DNA of 64,000 bases from Lycocorax pyrrhopterus obiensis (GCA_014706295.1 JACSVZ010000002.1:135022682-135086681), one strand, 5' to 3'. Counted from the stretch's first letter, positions 11,716 through 24,535 are shown. Notes: generated by a model not told the origin, from the letters alone. Made by a program: numbers and translations.

Positions 11716-14700
11716 GTAGGAACAACTATTTGAAATGGCTTTCTGAAACCTAAACTAATTGTTTTAAAGCTCACTTGTCTGAAGCTGTGGAAAGAGGTAA
11801 AATAAATTCTTCCTTTTTTCTAAGTAGTCAATTTTAAATTCTGTGGTACACATATACATATAAATATGTATATTTATATACATTATTACTTACTGCAAGG
11901 ACCGTTAAAAGAAACAGTATTTTCTTTCCTATATCAAAACACAATTAGGAAGTATCAGTTATGGATGAAACATTTTTAACAATAATTTCTTTATTTTACA
12001 GCCTATTAGTAATCTTGCCAAATACACAAAGTGACTCTTGACTTACTTTTGAGATCTGAAGAGAAGGAACTAGCCTGGGAATTTGGGAGACTTGAGGTTG
12101 AGTCCTAGCTAAGGCACTATGTCATTCAGCAAATGAAATCAAGTTGTAAATTTTCCTGTCTCTAGCTCTCCTATGAAAAGTCTGTTTAAGGAAGTCTATA
12201 CATAAATTGCTTTGTAAATACTAAATATCTTTGTTACTCTGTCTCTCATAAAATATTTTTATGTATTGATGGCTCAAAACTGAGGCACAAGTTCGACTAG
12301 CTTCTTCTTATATTGTTGAATATGTATGCTGCTGTGTGTAATAATACCAGCAGAATACAGTTAGTGGATTAATTGCTGGCTATTTGCAGTAAACCACACA
12401 GCATGCAGCAGGTAGCACAGCTGGTGCAGTGATGGGAAACACAGGGTGCATCCTTCGCAGCTGGCTCTGGGGATATTCTTCTTATTCTTTATATTCTTAC
12501 TTTGCGTCAATTGCTACTGTTTATGGGAGGGACCATATTCTCTTCTGAGGCACGACCTCAAAAGTTAACTGAGCTGCCTTCTAGAGCATTGAGCCCTCAG
12601 AGAGCACTAGAGCTATGCTTGGAAACACACAATAGAAATATGTGGGCTAGGTTACATTTAAGTATGTTGCCAATTAGAGTTAATAATCAGATAGGAAATG
12701 TTTAATGTTGTTTTTCTTTGTCCATTAATTAGTAGAAGAAGATAATCTGCTCTTCAGGTTCTTAATATCACTTTGTGCTTGATTACATGTGCTTAGTATC
12801 ACTTGAAAAACAGAAAAATCTTTTCCATTGAACACTGATGAATATGGACACTGTTATATTACGAAACCAAAAAGTGATTATAATGTGATATCTTTTATTT
12901 CTTGTAAAGACAGCAAGACTTTTCCTAAAAGTCTAAGAAACCTGGTTGATTAGAGTAGCCTCATTATAAGTAAAGCTAGAATTTGCACATAGTACAACAC
13001 AGGAAGCAAAGCAAGGATACGATGACATTATTAGTAATAGTTCTTTTGTATAATAGCAACATGCAAAAGATAGGCAGTGGTGAAAATGAGAAAAAACAAG
13101 TACATATGCAAAAAAATCTAGAATCTCAACAGTTAATAAGGCACAGAAGGGAAAATTTCTTGCCACACTGACAAGGACATGCATAGCTGACAATACAGGC
13201 TGGCCTGACAGTGAATGCTGCTGAAATGTGAAACTCTCTGTGTGTCCTCTCAGAACTGTGTTTACATTACAGGGATTGAGTAGTGTACAATATCCAGCAT
13301 GTGATCTGTAGAAAAAGTGATTGAAAATGTGGTGTACACTTCCTACATCTGTAGCAGTTCTCATATTTATCAAAGAACATTTGTATAAAATTAAATTTAT
13401 GCATGTTTCTGTAGGGGGGTTGGCTCCTGCTCAGAATGGGGGAGAAAATGGGAAGTACTCTTATTCTTCATGATCCAAGATAAGGACAGGCAGACAAACT
13501 ATCAGTTATTGTCATGGGCAGTGCAGACTTGACTTGGGGAAAATTAATATTGCCAATTTATTGCCTGTTGCTATAGCCACAAGTTACACTCAGTCCCTTC
13601 CCTGTGGCAACCAGCAGCGTGCGGCCAGAGAGTGTTGCAGTCAGGTTGCAGAGGTTGGTCTCTTGTCACTCCTTCCTTCTCACTCTTTTCCTGTGTTTCA
13701 GAGTGGGTCCTGCAGCCCACAGATCCCAGAATTTTTTTTTGCCCATTCATATTATGAATACTGAATTACATATTTGCATGTAGGTTTCATACTTTCCCCA
13801 AAGGAATTCCTACTCTCCTCAGATATCAAGGGGACTGAGAAAAATGAAGGCAGCCTTACATAGCAAACGTGTTGGTTTATACTTGAGATGGAATCCAGCT
13901 CACTTAACAGTATGGGTATCTCACAAAGTTAGTTGATCAGTCCTATCAAATCATCTAAGGTCATCATGGCCATCATAGTGAGTTATAACAGGTAGATTTC
14001 CCTCTAGAGAAAGTCTTCTCTTAGACAGTGGTGCAGTCTGTCATGACCTGCTCACCAGAGAAATCCCTCTGTTCTCTCACAGCAGAGCAAGCACAGATTC
14101 TAGCTTGCAGTGCAAGACAAGTTTTGTATGGCTTACATGAAATCCTCAATCTTATCACCTGGTTTCACTTGTGGTGTTAATATATCCAAGACCTTAATCC
14201 TTCTGTTTATTTAATCGTCCTCCTCATTGCACAACTTCTTTTTGATTACGAAATCATGGACTGGGATATACAGTCTCTACGTGTTGCAATGAACACCACC
14301 AGGCACAAGAAGATGTTATTACATGGCTTTAAAACACCAGAGTGACTATTGCTTTTAGCTATCAGTGTAAGAAAGATTAGTATTCAAAGGAGAAGGAAGC
14401 AAATGCTAAACTGTTTGTACCAGGATAATGAAAATGTTTAATAAAAACGCTTCCTTAGAATGACAAGCTTTTGGAGCAGAAAGGAAAAGGAGGATGCTAG
14501 CTCAGAATTAAAATAGTGGGACACTGTTTAGTAAAACATATTTTAAATATTTTTAGAACATCCTCAGAAATAAAAAGATAGGGCTTGAAGAATGTTTATA
14601 TGCAGCCAGGACCATATTCAATCTCAAGCACTTTGTTATCATTCAAACTATGCTTGAAATTTGGACTAAGCTGAAATTGCTCAAAGTCCTTTTATCATGT

Positions 14701-17700
14701 TTTCAACCTCCCTAAATAAGAATGATTTGTACCCTGGGCATAGGACATACAGTGCACATCCACCAGAAAAGTGCAATCAGTGTATGCTTGCCTTCACCCT
14801 CGGCAGTGAATTGAGGTTGTCGTGCTGCTGCTTTCAGGGAGCTGTGGTGTATGCTTACAGGTAATAAAAACCACGTTCATTTAAAATTTGTCCTCTTAGC
14901 CCTCCACTGATGTCAAATAACTAGCCTCCTCCCAAATTATGTTTAGTTCTGTTTCGTATGAAGTGATTTGAAAAAGGATATGGCATTTTACTGAAAGAGA
15001 GCCAAACTTTCCTCCATACTATTTATGTGCAGCAATAAAGACTTTTGGTGTAGATAAGAAAGCAGCTTTGGCCTCAGTCATGTGTTTAGATGCTAGGTTC
15101 ACCTATAAAGCAAATTCAGGTGAATTTGTGCCAGAAATTCAGTGTGAGTGGTGCCTCAGCCTGCAGTGGGGTGACACAACCACAACTGGTCAGATGGATC
15201 AGGAAACTGAATTTCTGCCTGGCAATAGAGACCTTGTGAGAGGCTTGTCATTTTTGGCAGCTTTGGAAGGATATGTACTGCAGACAGTTTAGGATTATAG
15301 TGAATTCTCCTCCTTGTCCTGCACTGAGTGAACCACCACGAGATGCCACCAAAGAGATGCCATCCATGGGTTCTGCCTCTTCTCTTGCACTGAATGTAGA
15401 CCCTGTGGCAGCATGTAACTCGGTTCATTGACCTGAGCAAAATGAAAACCTGCTCTACAGGGTGCTTAGTTTTCAGCAGTAGAAGCTTGTGATAGACAGA
15501 AAATGTGCATCCAGATGCCAATATACACAAATTCAGCTAATGATTTGCACACTACATGTGTACATACATATATATATTATATATATATATATATTTGAGG
15601 TATATGGGATACAGTCACTTGAGGAGTAACAGTCTTTTATTTTCATTGCTGTACTGAGTTAATTGTGTGACTCTGAATTACCCCCTCCTTGACAGAAAGA
15701 ATAATTTACTTCTAGTTCAGGTTCAAGCTGATAGCTGCAGCACTGCAAATGATCCTCTGAGCAATTTTTCCTGAAAGACATGCTCAGAAGAAATGGAAAT
15801 TGCCAGTGACTGGTACAGACCATAATAGAGTGCCTTGCTGAGCTTCTGGTAGCAAACTACTCTGATGCCTGTGTAGGCTATTATGCACTGAATGCCTGAG
15901 CTGATGGAATACATCTGTTGGTTTGGATCTGTGCTATTGTTCATCCAGGCTCCACAACTGGTAGCTTTCTTCCTTTGAATGTGGATTATTTTCTGCAGTG
16001 AGTGATTGTTCTCCACTGAATGGATTTGCTCAGTTTGGAGGCACAGGCTGGAGCTGAACTGGAGGGATGAGGGGCAGAGGTGAGGAGTCCTGAGAGTTCC
16101 TGAACCAGAGTGGGTCAGTACTGGGTCAACTCTCTCCGTGTCACCATGTTCACAGAAATGGCCCTTTTAGAAGTGGTTTGGAGATAAGGAGAGATCATCC
16201 TTTGAGTTACCTGGAACATTCATGTTTGTATTTTTCTTTATTACAATGACTGTGCACAAAAAATTATAAAAAAACAGTCGAGAAGTCATAATGAAATGTA
16301 TCAGTCTAGTGACAAAAAAGGAGAAAATATTTCTCAGTCTTATTTTCTACTTCTACTGAACAGAGCTGTAGAGAAATCAAAAGTAAGGGTGAGGGGAGGA
16401 GAATAATAAGATAAAATGCAGCCTTGAATATGTACATTTAAAGACAGATAAATAGATAAAGATACATCAATTTGCAGAGTAACTTTGATCTTCATCACAT
16501 TCTTTATTATAATTCCTATAACAAAATCAACAAATTGGCTTAAAAGTGTGTCTTTGTAGATAGATAGGAGAAAATTCATTCATCAGGCAATGCGATGGTG
16601 GGTTTCTATATAATGAGCTTATCTGAAGATAAGATATATACTCTCTCATAACTTCAAACTAAAACCCACTTCTAAAACTAGCACGTGTTTGTGAGTGATC
16701 TTAGTGGAGTTATTTCCTCTTGAAGATCTTATCAATGTACAATCAAAAGAAGCAGTTGTAGCTCACCAAAATACGTGCCAATGCTTTCCATTTCAGACAG
16801 TTAACCAAGTCATCTCCTGACTTCCATGAAGCTGTGCCATATCCATATCCGTATCCTCCCATGTCACATTTCCCTGTACTTTCTACTTTGTTTATTAACA
16901 TCTTTCAAACTTTCTTTAATGTAGAGACTATTGAATACTGTCTACACTAGAATTAAATTATTTACAAAAGAAAGACCCTTTTTAAAGTTGGTTTCAATAA
17001 TTTTTTATTATTTCTTGTTCACTTCATTTCAGCTATCCTAGGTATTCCCAAAGGTTGTTCTTTTTTTTTTTTTCAAAACAAAATTACACAATAGAATAAA
17101 GTTCTTATAACAATCAAGTTTTATTGATAATCCTTTTTTTCCTGGCTCTGTAAACTTTGTTTGACTTTTCAGAGTAAACATCACATAATAAAGATCTAAT
17201 TAAATATTGAGGACTTGAGGAGTAGTGATTAATCTAATTGTTCTCTTTTTTTCCTTATTTTCAGCTTTGGGAAATTGTTGTAGGCTGACTGTTAAACCAG
17301 ATAACGTAGAAAGGCTTCATGTTCAATTACTCTACAGGCTATATTAATCTAAAGGAAGAGATCTTATGTGGTTGGAAAAAAATTATTTTAGATGCTTTTT
17401 TTCCCATTTGAATCAACACCCCCTTCCAGCATGAAAAGTGAAAAAGTCTAAGGTCTCCAACAGCTTACTGGGATATCATCTGGAAAGAGTAATTTAACAA
17501 AAACTAGGAAGAATTTGGAGCCAAGGTATTTTGTACTTCCTACTGTAGAAAACCTTTCTGAATCAAATATTTGTCAGAAATTCCTACTGAAGGATCTGTC
17601 CATAGCTTTGTTTTGGCCCTAGAGGTGTAAGAACGCACATGTTCATTCCAAGGGGAGTACTAACCTTCTGCCCCTCTTCTGTCTCCTGCTGTGTTTCCTC

Positions 17701-17702
17701 AG
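11716..17702 (+). other. TRHR: TRHR intron between the two main coding exons
   Basis: A GT..AG intron of 5987 bp (GTAGGA at 11716, TTTCCTCAG ending 17702), phase 0, falling at the cytoplasmic end of TM6. This is the position known for mammalian TRHR, where the intron is much longer. It is AT-rich, with an (AT)n microsatellite at 15563-15594 and a T run near 17062-17074. The open frames in it, including a 146-codon minus frame at 12933-13373, have no recognisable content. Confidence 0.9.
15563..15594. repeat. (AT)n microsatellite
   Basis: Alternating A/T stretch of about 32 bases inside the TRHR intron, with one phase slip ('tattat'). Confidence 0.85.
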
Positions 17703-18083
17703 GTTACCAAGATGCTGGCCGTGGTTGTGATCCTATTTGCATTCCTATGGATGCCCTACCGCACCCTGGTTGTGGTCAATTCCTTTCTCTCCAGACCCTT
17801 CCAAGAAAACTGGTTCCTGCTATTTTGCAGAATCTGTATTTATTTAAATAGCGCCATCAATCCTGTAATTTATAATCTCATGTCCCAGAAATTCAGAGCA
17901 GCCTTCAGGAAACTCTGCAACTACCAGCAGAAACAGGAGAAGAAACCTGCCAGTTGCAGCATGGCCCTGAATTATAATGTCATCAAGGATTCCGATCACT
18001 TCAGCACTGAGCTGGAAGATATTACCAACACCTACCTGGCCTCTGCAAAATTGTCCATTGGTGATACGTGTTTGTCACCCAAG
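17703..18083 (+). CDS. TRHR: Thyrotropin-releasing hormone receptor, second coding exon (residues 266-392)
   Basis: Continues in phase 0 from the upstream exon with V-T-K-M-L-A. It holds TM6 with W281-M282-P283-Y284-R285 (Y284 is the equivalent of a known TRH-contact tyrosine), extracellular loop 3 (PFQENW), TM7 with R308 (the equivalent of the arginine that pairs with TRH) and N318-P-V-I-Y322, then helix 8 and the serine/threonine-rich tail. The acceptor is TTTCCTCAG ending at 17702. Only one of two tandem tail cysteines usual in the family is present (C337; the second position is Y339). Family-like sequence ends at S-P-K392, exactly where an AAG|GTAACA donor occurs. If that donor is skipped, the frame stays open to a TGA at 18321-18323, adding 79 residues rich in Gly, Pro and Cys with no resemblance to known TRHR tails. 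Confidence 0.93.
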
Positions 18084-20148
18084 GTAACAGTTAATACGTT
18101 TCAGTGTCTGCTGTGGAGCCCTCCAGAGCCAGAGCGTGTTGCTGGGCATGGGCTGTGCTGGGGTAGCTTTCAGCCGGGGCAGCACTGCAGAGGGCCGGGA
18201 GAGGCTGGCAGTGACAGGCCGTGCCCCAAACAGGGCACCGCAGGGAGGGACAACTGCCCGGCTCTGGAAGGGAATGTTCTCAAAGTGCCTTGTGCCAGGC
18301 ATGATGGGGCTTGGAGGATCTGAAGCATGGGGAAGGATGGGAAGAAACAATTAGATTAAGCCTTACCTTCTGAGAAACAGAGGGCTCTAGTGGAGCATCA
18401 GAATGTGGCACTCGGACATGGTGCCTCACGTACACATCTGGCAGGAGGGTGGTGTTGGTGTCTGAGCTCAGTGACTCCTCTGGGCATGCTCTGGCTGGCT
18501 GCAGGGAGGGCAATGGGGCATTGTCTTGTGCCTTCCCCTCTGACTCCAGCTGGGGGTTAACCAGCCTGGTGCCACCACGCAAATGGCACTAAGGAGAGGC
18601 TCTCTCACACACCAGTGCTCTGATTCTGAGACTGCTGACAGCCCTCTGCATTTCTGTGCTACCTGCAAGCATCCCCGTGTGTAGCACACCTCTTTAACCC
18701 CGTTCTCTTGATGATGCACGTTACTGCTTTTTTTCACAAAATGCTACCTAAATGCTGTTTGTAAACCCATACATTTTAGATCTTAAAAATATAGGTGATC
18801 TACAAAGAGGCTTGGTTTTCATTTGCTTTTGCAGATGATATGAGAGTGTAAAATATTTTTTTCTCAGTTTGCTTCTTCTCTCCTCATTTTCAGGCCTGAG
18901 GCCCACCTTGTTCTGAGTACGCAACCATATAAGACATTTGGATGCTCTGTTCCCACCAGCTTGTATGAATTGTACAGACATTTCTGCTCACAGAATTGCA
19001 GAAGCTGCCATAAATCTTTACATACCTGCCTCTGGCCTACAAGAAAATGCAGCATCTTGAGGAGTGAAAAGAGTATATTATTGAGGATAACTGAATGAAG
19101 TAATTAACAACCTAACTCTAGGCAGGTGATGTGGCTTCAGTAGAATACCTGAATCCTTCTTCCCATTAACTGGCAGAAGAGTGGTCTGTGATCTCAGAAT
19201 GAGCAAGGCTTGCCAGGACATATCCATGGACTTAGAGTGGGGCAGTGGATGAGACTCCCAGTGGAGGTGAGAGGGAAGGACAGGAGCTGCTCTAATGTGT
19301 GGCTGCACTGGCCAGTACCTGGGGGACCTGTCCAACAGCCAAAACTGCTGCTGATAGCAGTAATTACCTGCCAGTAACTCCCTCATCCCACAGCAGTGCA
19401 AATCTCATTGCAGCCATCATAGCGTGCTTCAATAATATCTGATGGCAAAGAGCACAAAATCTTTCCTTTCTTTGGTTTATTTTTACCTTGAGCAGCATGA
19501 AATAGGAAGACCATTCAATGAATTTGCAGCAGGGAACAAACAAATTAAAAAGTCAGTAGGAAGCATTTAAAATACCTTATTTTTTTCAGCAGTCAGGCTT
19601 ACAGATGTACCACTTTAAATGTAAGTCTTAGCTATTACTGCATCCTGTTGGAACTTGACAGGTAGTGAAGAATATGCAACAGGTGTTTACCAGCTCCTTT
19701 TATCTTGATTCAATACCAATTTTGTCTAAGAGCTCTAGAGGGGTTTTAGAGCTTTAATATCAATAACGTCTGGGGAAAAGAGGAAAATTCAGATAAAAAC
19801 TACATTTTAAAATGTTTTTGTCTCAAAGTTTATCCATTAGAATACTTTTGGACATAGTGTCAGAAGAGAAGTCATCATGGCTTTTCGCTTGCCAGCATAA
19901 CCTCTTCCATGCTCTTCCCACACAGGCCCATGATAAGCAGCCTGGGGCTGTAGTCTCCCTGATAGAGCTGCAGACAAAATATCATGTATTGCTTTGGCTT
20001 TGCTCTAGACCAGCTGTTGCTCTTGCTAGAAGTATATTTTTCCACTTCAGTGCAGCAGAAGCTCAGGAAAGTGCCTGTGTATTCCTGTTTGTCATGAACG
20101 TTTTGCACAGCTTTTGTACATGACATTTAAAAACCTGTAAAAAACCTA

Positions 20149-20240
20149 ATTCACAGAATCACAGAATAGGTTGAGTTGGAAGGGACCCACAAGGATCATC
20201 AAGTCCCATTCCTGGCCCTGCACAACCCCATACCCAAGAG
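20149..20240 (-). mobile_element. CR1 LINE 3' end fragment
   Basis: Starts with the reverse complement of the CR1 terminal repeat ('attcacagaatcacagaata') and continues with the conserved 3' block 'gttgagttggaagggaccc' and 'aaggatcatcaagtcc'. Truncated to about 90 bp. Confidence 0.85.
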
Positions 20241-20499
20241 TCACAAACCTGTCCAGTGTGGGTGAAAGAGGTAGCCTCTACAGCGTTGTAAGGCTTTCCT
20301 ATCCAGTATTCTTTTGCCTACATAGCCACTTCCCCAATTCAATCCATTTTCACTAACATTCAGCTCTATTTGCAAACTTAAAGAGAAGTAAAAATACCAT
20401 GACAGGCCTCATATTTGAATGTTAAAACCATTAACCCTGAACCCATATCTGCTGCATGCAAAGGACTCTACTGGGCATTATGGCAAGGAGGAAGCAAAC

Positions 20500-20672
20500 A
20501 GATTGCCCAGAGAGGTTGTGGAGGCTCCCTCACCGGACATGTTTAAGAATCATCTGGACCCAATCCTGTGCCATGTGCTCTGGGATGACCCTGCTTGAGC
20601 AGGGAGGTTGGACCAGATGATCCACTGTGGTCGCTTCCAGCCTTACCCACTCTGTGAGTCTGTGATTTTGTA
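20500..20672 (+). mobile_element. CR1 LINE 3' end fragment
   Basis: Contains conserved CR1 3' wording in plus orientation ('gcccagagaggttgtggagg', 'gaccagatgatc', 'tccagcc'), ending in a degenerate terminal repeat ('tctgtgagtctgtgatttt'). Confidence 0.85.
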
Positions 20673-22416
20673 AACAATCTGTATCCTGCTCTGTCTGCAT
20701 CCTTGCTTTAACTCCTGTATTACCTTTGCAGAGCTCCACATGCACTTTCCAGCTTGCCAGAGTGATGGCAGGGCATGGAAGGGACCAACAGCAAGGAGGT
20801 TTTAACCAGCAGTGTAGGTGTGACAAAATTCCAGAAGCTGGCAGAGCTTTGTGTGGAGCAGCAGAACACACGCAGGCCAGGTTGCAATCTTTCCCAAATC
20901 CTCTGCATTTCCCAGCTTGCCAGGTTGTGTATCTGAGCAGCACAGGCCACCAGGTAGGCACATGCAGTGGGGTCTATTTCTGTGCAGACGTCTGAACCCC
21001 CACAGGACTGGAAGGGGGATGTCCAGACTGCTTTTAAAATAAGGAAGAACTAAAATGACAAATTAAGCCACGCATCAACCAAGCAAGCAAAGTTGGCTAG
21101 GGTTCAAGAGTCACAGAGAAGGATACCAAGGTATTCTCAAATTAGTACCTAGCAATTAATCTCATAAATACAATTCTGCAGCTGTGACATACGTTTTGAG
21201 CAAACCTTTCCTTTGTAGAGCTTGATGTGAAATTACAGAATTCTATGGCATTTTACTGCTTACACTTGCTTAAAGCTACAGTTTGCCATGATAAGGGGAA
21301 GTCAAGGAGAGATATAACAACCTGTTCAACATTTCCTCCAGAGCACCTGTCACAGAGAAATTGAAGTATCTGTGAACCTTACACAGGAATTTATGTTTGC
21401 TTGGCCAAGAGACATTCAAAGTAAAAGCAAGCTCCTGTGTCTGGCTGAGCAAAGTCTTCGTGTCCATGAGCCAGCACCGCTTGCCGCTGATGAGAGCTGA
21501 TTCCCAGTCCGAGCTGGAGGGAGAGGCTGCGGAGGCGGCCTGGAAATCCTTTTGCTCTTCACATGCTGTTTCCAGTCAGGCACCTATTCAGTGCTTTCAG
21601 AGCAGGCCCTACTTTCCAGAATTTCTCAAGGGGTGCTAGAACGAGTTGCTTTTCTTATTTAAAAAGCGAGATGTGCAGGACTAGCAGCAGGCAAAGGGTG
21701 CATTCCATGGAAACCTGGCTGTCCCGTGAGGAGCACAACTGGCTGGGTAAAAACTGAGCTCAGTATTCATAGAATAACAGTAACACAAACTTACACTTTT
21801 ATCTCAAAGCTTTCAGAGCACAGACTGAATTACAGCTTTTATATACTGACAGTACCAGAAGTGAATTCTTTCCTTTATTTGCCTTTTTGCTAAAAAATTG
21901 TCTATCTGCTTTCTCAGCCTCTGCTCCACCAGACAGTCAGGTGAGGTATTTAAGCCCATATTCTTTGTGTTGCTTCATCAAGGGCTAAACTCTATGTAGG
22001 TGGTTTTGTGTGCACCATCACCGGGAATAACGAAAATGAAAAGGAATTATTTCTTTCTGATATTTATTTGTGCTAACAGAAATGATTGTGATTGCAAAAT
22101 TGTGTGCAAAAATGCAATATTTAAAATTGCATATTTAAGCTGAGGTGTGATTTTAACTAATAATGTGAATGTATCTTTATGGATGTTAGTTGTGAAATCC
22201 ATGCTAATTTTATACTGATATACAGCTAGCACTACAAAACTTTGTCAGATATCATGCTAATGTGACTATTTCTGTGTTTGCCCTTCTGTTTAGAACAGCA
22301 ATCAACATTTTTTCTTGTACCTAGATGTCTTAAATTATATATGTGAGCATGTATTTTTTAAAAAAATTATGTGGTTTTAAATTTATTGATAATTATATCA
22401 ATTTTTTTTTTGCTAG

Positions 22417-22422
22417 AAGTGA
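22417..22422 (+). CDS. TRHR: Proposed last TRHR codon and stop (Lys393, TGA)
   Basis: An acceptor with a long T tract (22402-22411) and TGCTAG ends at 22416. Joining the exon end CCC-AAG (18083) to AAG-TGA here keeps phase 0 and finishes the receptor at residue 393, within the 387-412 residue range I recall for TRH receptors. From memory, the mouse gene was described as encoding its final residue on a separate 3' exon; this should be verified. A competing acceptor ends at about 22293 (CTTCTGTTTAG) and would add a longer unrelated tail. The placement is inference from splice-site quality and length. Confidence 0.5.
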   Translation, partial: K

Positions 22423-23726
22423 AAGTGGCTGGATGTCAACTACTGACTGCAGTAATATAATTATCTTTGTATATTTATTTTGTGGATAGCAAAATCCTTT
22501 GCAACATTTAGTCTGAAAGAATTGTCTGATTGGTAGCAGTATTGAAATCCATGCCTATATCCTTATTTAATGTCTCTGATGTAAGGAATTGCATTCTCAC
22601 TGGACTTTTATTTAGAAGTTTATCCAGAATGTAACAGAAGAGGTGCTGCTTTCGCATCTGGCTTAGGGAGCTATGCTGTTTCCTTTCTGAAATGATGAGA
22701 TTTCAGAAGCTTCAGTGAAGGTAGGTTGTGCAGCTGAGAAAGGTCAGGTATATTTATAACACACTTTGGTTCAAATTACCGCATGACCTCTCTGAGTTCA
22801 GAGTAAAGGATATATCAAAGAAGCTCCAATGTGTTGTAAAAGGGTTCGTGATGCTCCTGTGGAAATGAATGACACAAGTCAAATGATAAAGCTCTCACTA
22901 GCATCCCTTCAAAAACAATTATCCAACAAAACTGACTGAAGGACTGATTCTACTTCAGGAGCTGCTGCAGTACCTCCCCAACTACACCGTGAAGGCTTGG
23001 ATTGGTCACTTTGGAAGCCGACAATTTTTTCTTGTTTGTTTTTTTAGAAAGGTGTTCTAAAAATAAATAAATCACACACAACCCCCAGATCTGAGCATTG
23101 TCACCATGGAAAAAAAACATTATTTCAAGAATGTGAGAAGATAAATTGTTCTTTCAACAGTTCTGCCTGTGTTTATTTATTTCTCCGCTATGTGTGTGTA
23201 CAGTTGTTTCTTTTGCTACAAATTGCAGTGAAATTTGAAAATGATCTTTCAGTATTTTGTTGTCTCTTCTTCAGACAGAATTGTTTCTTTGCTCTTTTGT
23301 TCTTTTTGATGAGAGTTTGTTTTCCCATGATTCTTTCATTACTACTGGGATATAGTGATACAGCAAACACCAGTGAGTTGGATCAGCCAAAGTGATTTGG
23401 ACTCCTGAATTCATTAATTTGGGAGCTGAATCTTGGAAATTTGAGTTCTAACAAACTATGTAAGAGCAACTGGTTTAGAGGGAATTTCTTCTTCACCTAC
23501 CCAGAGGAATTCTGGTTTCATTCTGTCACTTCATGTGGTTTATACATTTGTTTATAAAAAAAAATTGTGAAATTGTTCGGAGAAATGTACTACTGATAAA
23601 TGTAGAACAGTTTTTGTTTAAAAGAAACATTTTGTAGTACTTGGATGCATGCTACTGTGGGGATTAATTTGTAATGGATTTTTGTTGCTACTCTAATAAA
23701 ATATTAAGCAAGATAATTGTACTGCA
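22423..23726 (+). other. TRHR: Proposed TRHR 3' UTR
   Basis: About 1.3 kb of AT-rich, repeat-poor sequence after the proposed stop. It ends at a canonical AATAAA (23695-23700) with a CA cleavage-like dinucleotide at 23725-23726. The lack of CR1 or LTR insertions fits a transcribed UTR but does not prove it. Confidence 0.45.
23695..23700 (+). promoter_or_regulatory. Polyadenylation signal AATAAA, candidate for TRHR
   Basis: Canonical hexamer, about 25 bases before CA at 23725-23726, in an AT-rich context. It is the best-placed signal downstream of the proposed TRHR terminal exon. Confidence 0.5.
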
Positions 23727-23980
23727 ATTTAAATTTTTTTAACAACCACTTGAATACACACCTTTTGTCTTGCTGTCCTTGGCAATGGACAGAAAATGTA
23801 ACAACATCCTTTGTCATCTGTAGGGGAATGAGAGCCCAAAAAATGCAGTCTTTTTCTCCTGAAGGAAGAGCAGTGTGTCAGTAGTCTAGCCGTAGTTACA
23901 GTGCTTAAATGGGAGGGGATTCATGTGAATCCTTGTCCCTGTTACAAGGATTATTTATGCATTTTACATTCAACAGCATT

Positions 23981-24008
23981 AAACAAAATAAACAAACAAA
24001 TAAAAAAG
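23981..24008. repeat. A-rich (AAAC/AAAT)n low-complexity tract
   Basis: Short A-rich stretch with C or T at roughly every fourth base; a simple repeat. Confidence 0.7.
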
Positions 24009-24535
24009 GAGCAAAACTCCCACATCTTGGGAGTAGGGGCAGAGACCAGAAGCCACTTTGTTCTTTGGTCACTACAATCAGCATAGTTGGTTCCTGTACT
24101 CCATGGGTACTGCTTGGCTTTTCTGGTGATGTCAGCCACTTGTGCTTGAATCCAGCCTCAAGAGGATGAGTGGAATTACTTGATCTGCTCCGATTTTCCT
24201 CAAGGTAATGCATAGGAAACTCAGTCTCCAGGGGATCAGGATACATGCAAAGGCTGAACTCCCTAGAGCTAGACTAAAGCCAAATTCATGCCTCTCATTT
24301 CTTGGGTAAATGCTCTATCACTACTCCCAAAGACAGAGAGCTCAATCTCCAGTCAGATCTTGCTGACTTTTGTGAATCCCAGGTAGTAGGTTTCTTAATC
24401 TTTTCATTTGTACCCAACTCAAGTTGTCTCCATGGGGTGGATAACCCCATGCACTGGTAGGTGGTGGGGGCTGACCTCAGAGCAGCTCTGGTGACATGAG
24501 GCACTGTGGATCCTGGTGAACAGATTGACCACGAG

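Larger units (their letters stand above)
18084..22416 (+). other. TRHR: Proposed third TRHR intron (or 3' UTR in the read-through form)
   Basis: Bounded by a donor GTAACA at 18084 and an acceptor with a ten-T tract ending TGCTAG at 22416. It contains two CR1 fragments (20149-20240 minus, 20500-20672 plus) and a GC-richer patch at 21470-21560 with no recognised coding content. If the 18084 donor is not used, the bases after 18323 are 3' UTR, but I found no AATAAA in the first kilobase after that stop. Confidence 0.5.

Noticed and set aside
12933..13373. 146-codon minus-strand frame in the TRHR intron
   Set aside because: Cys/Phe-rich chance translation of AT-rich DNA; no homology recognised.
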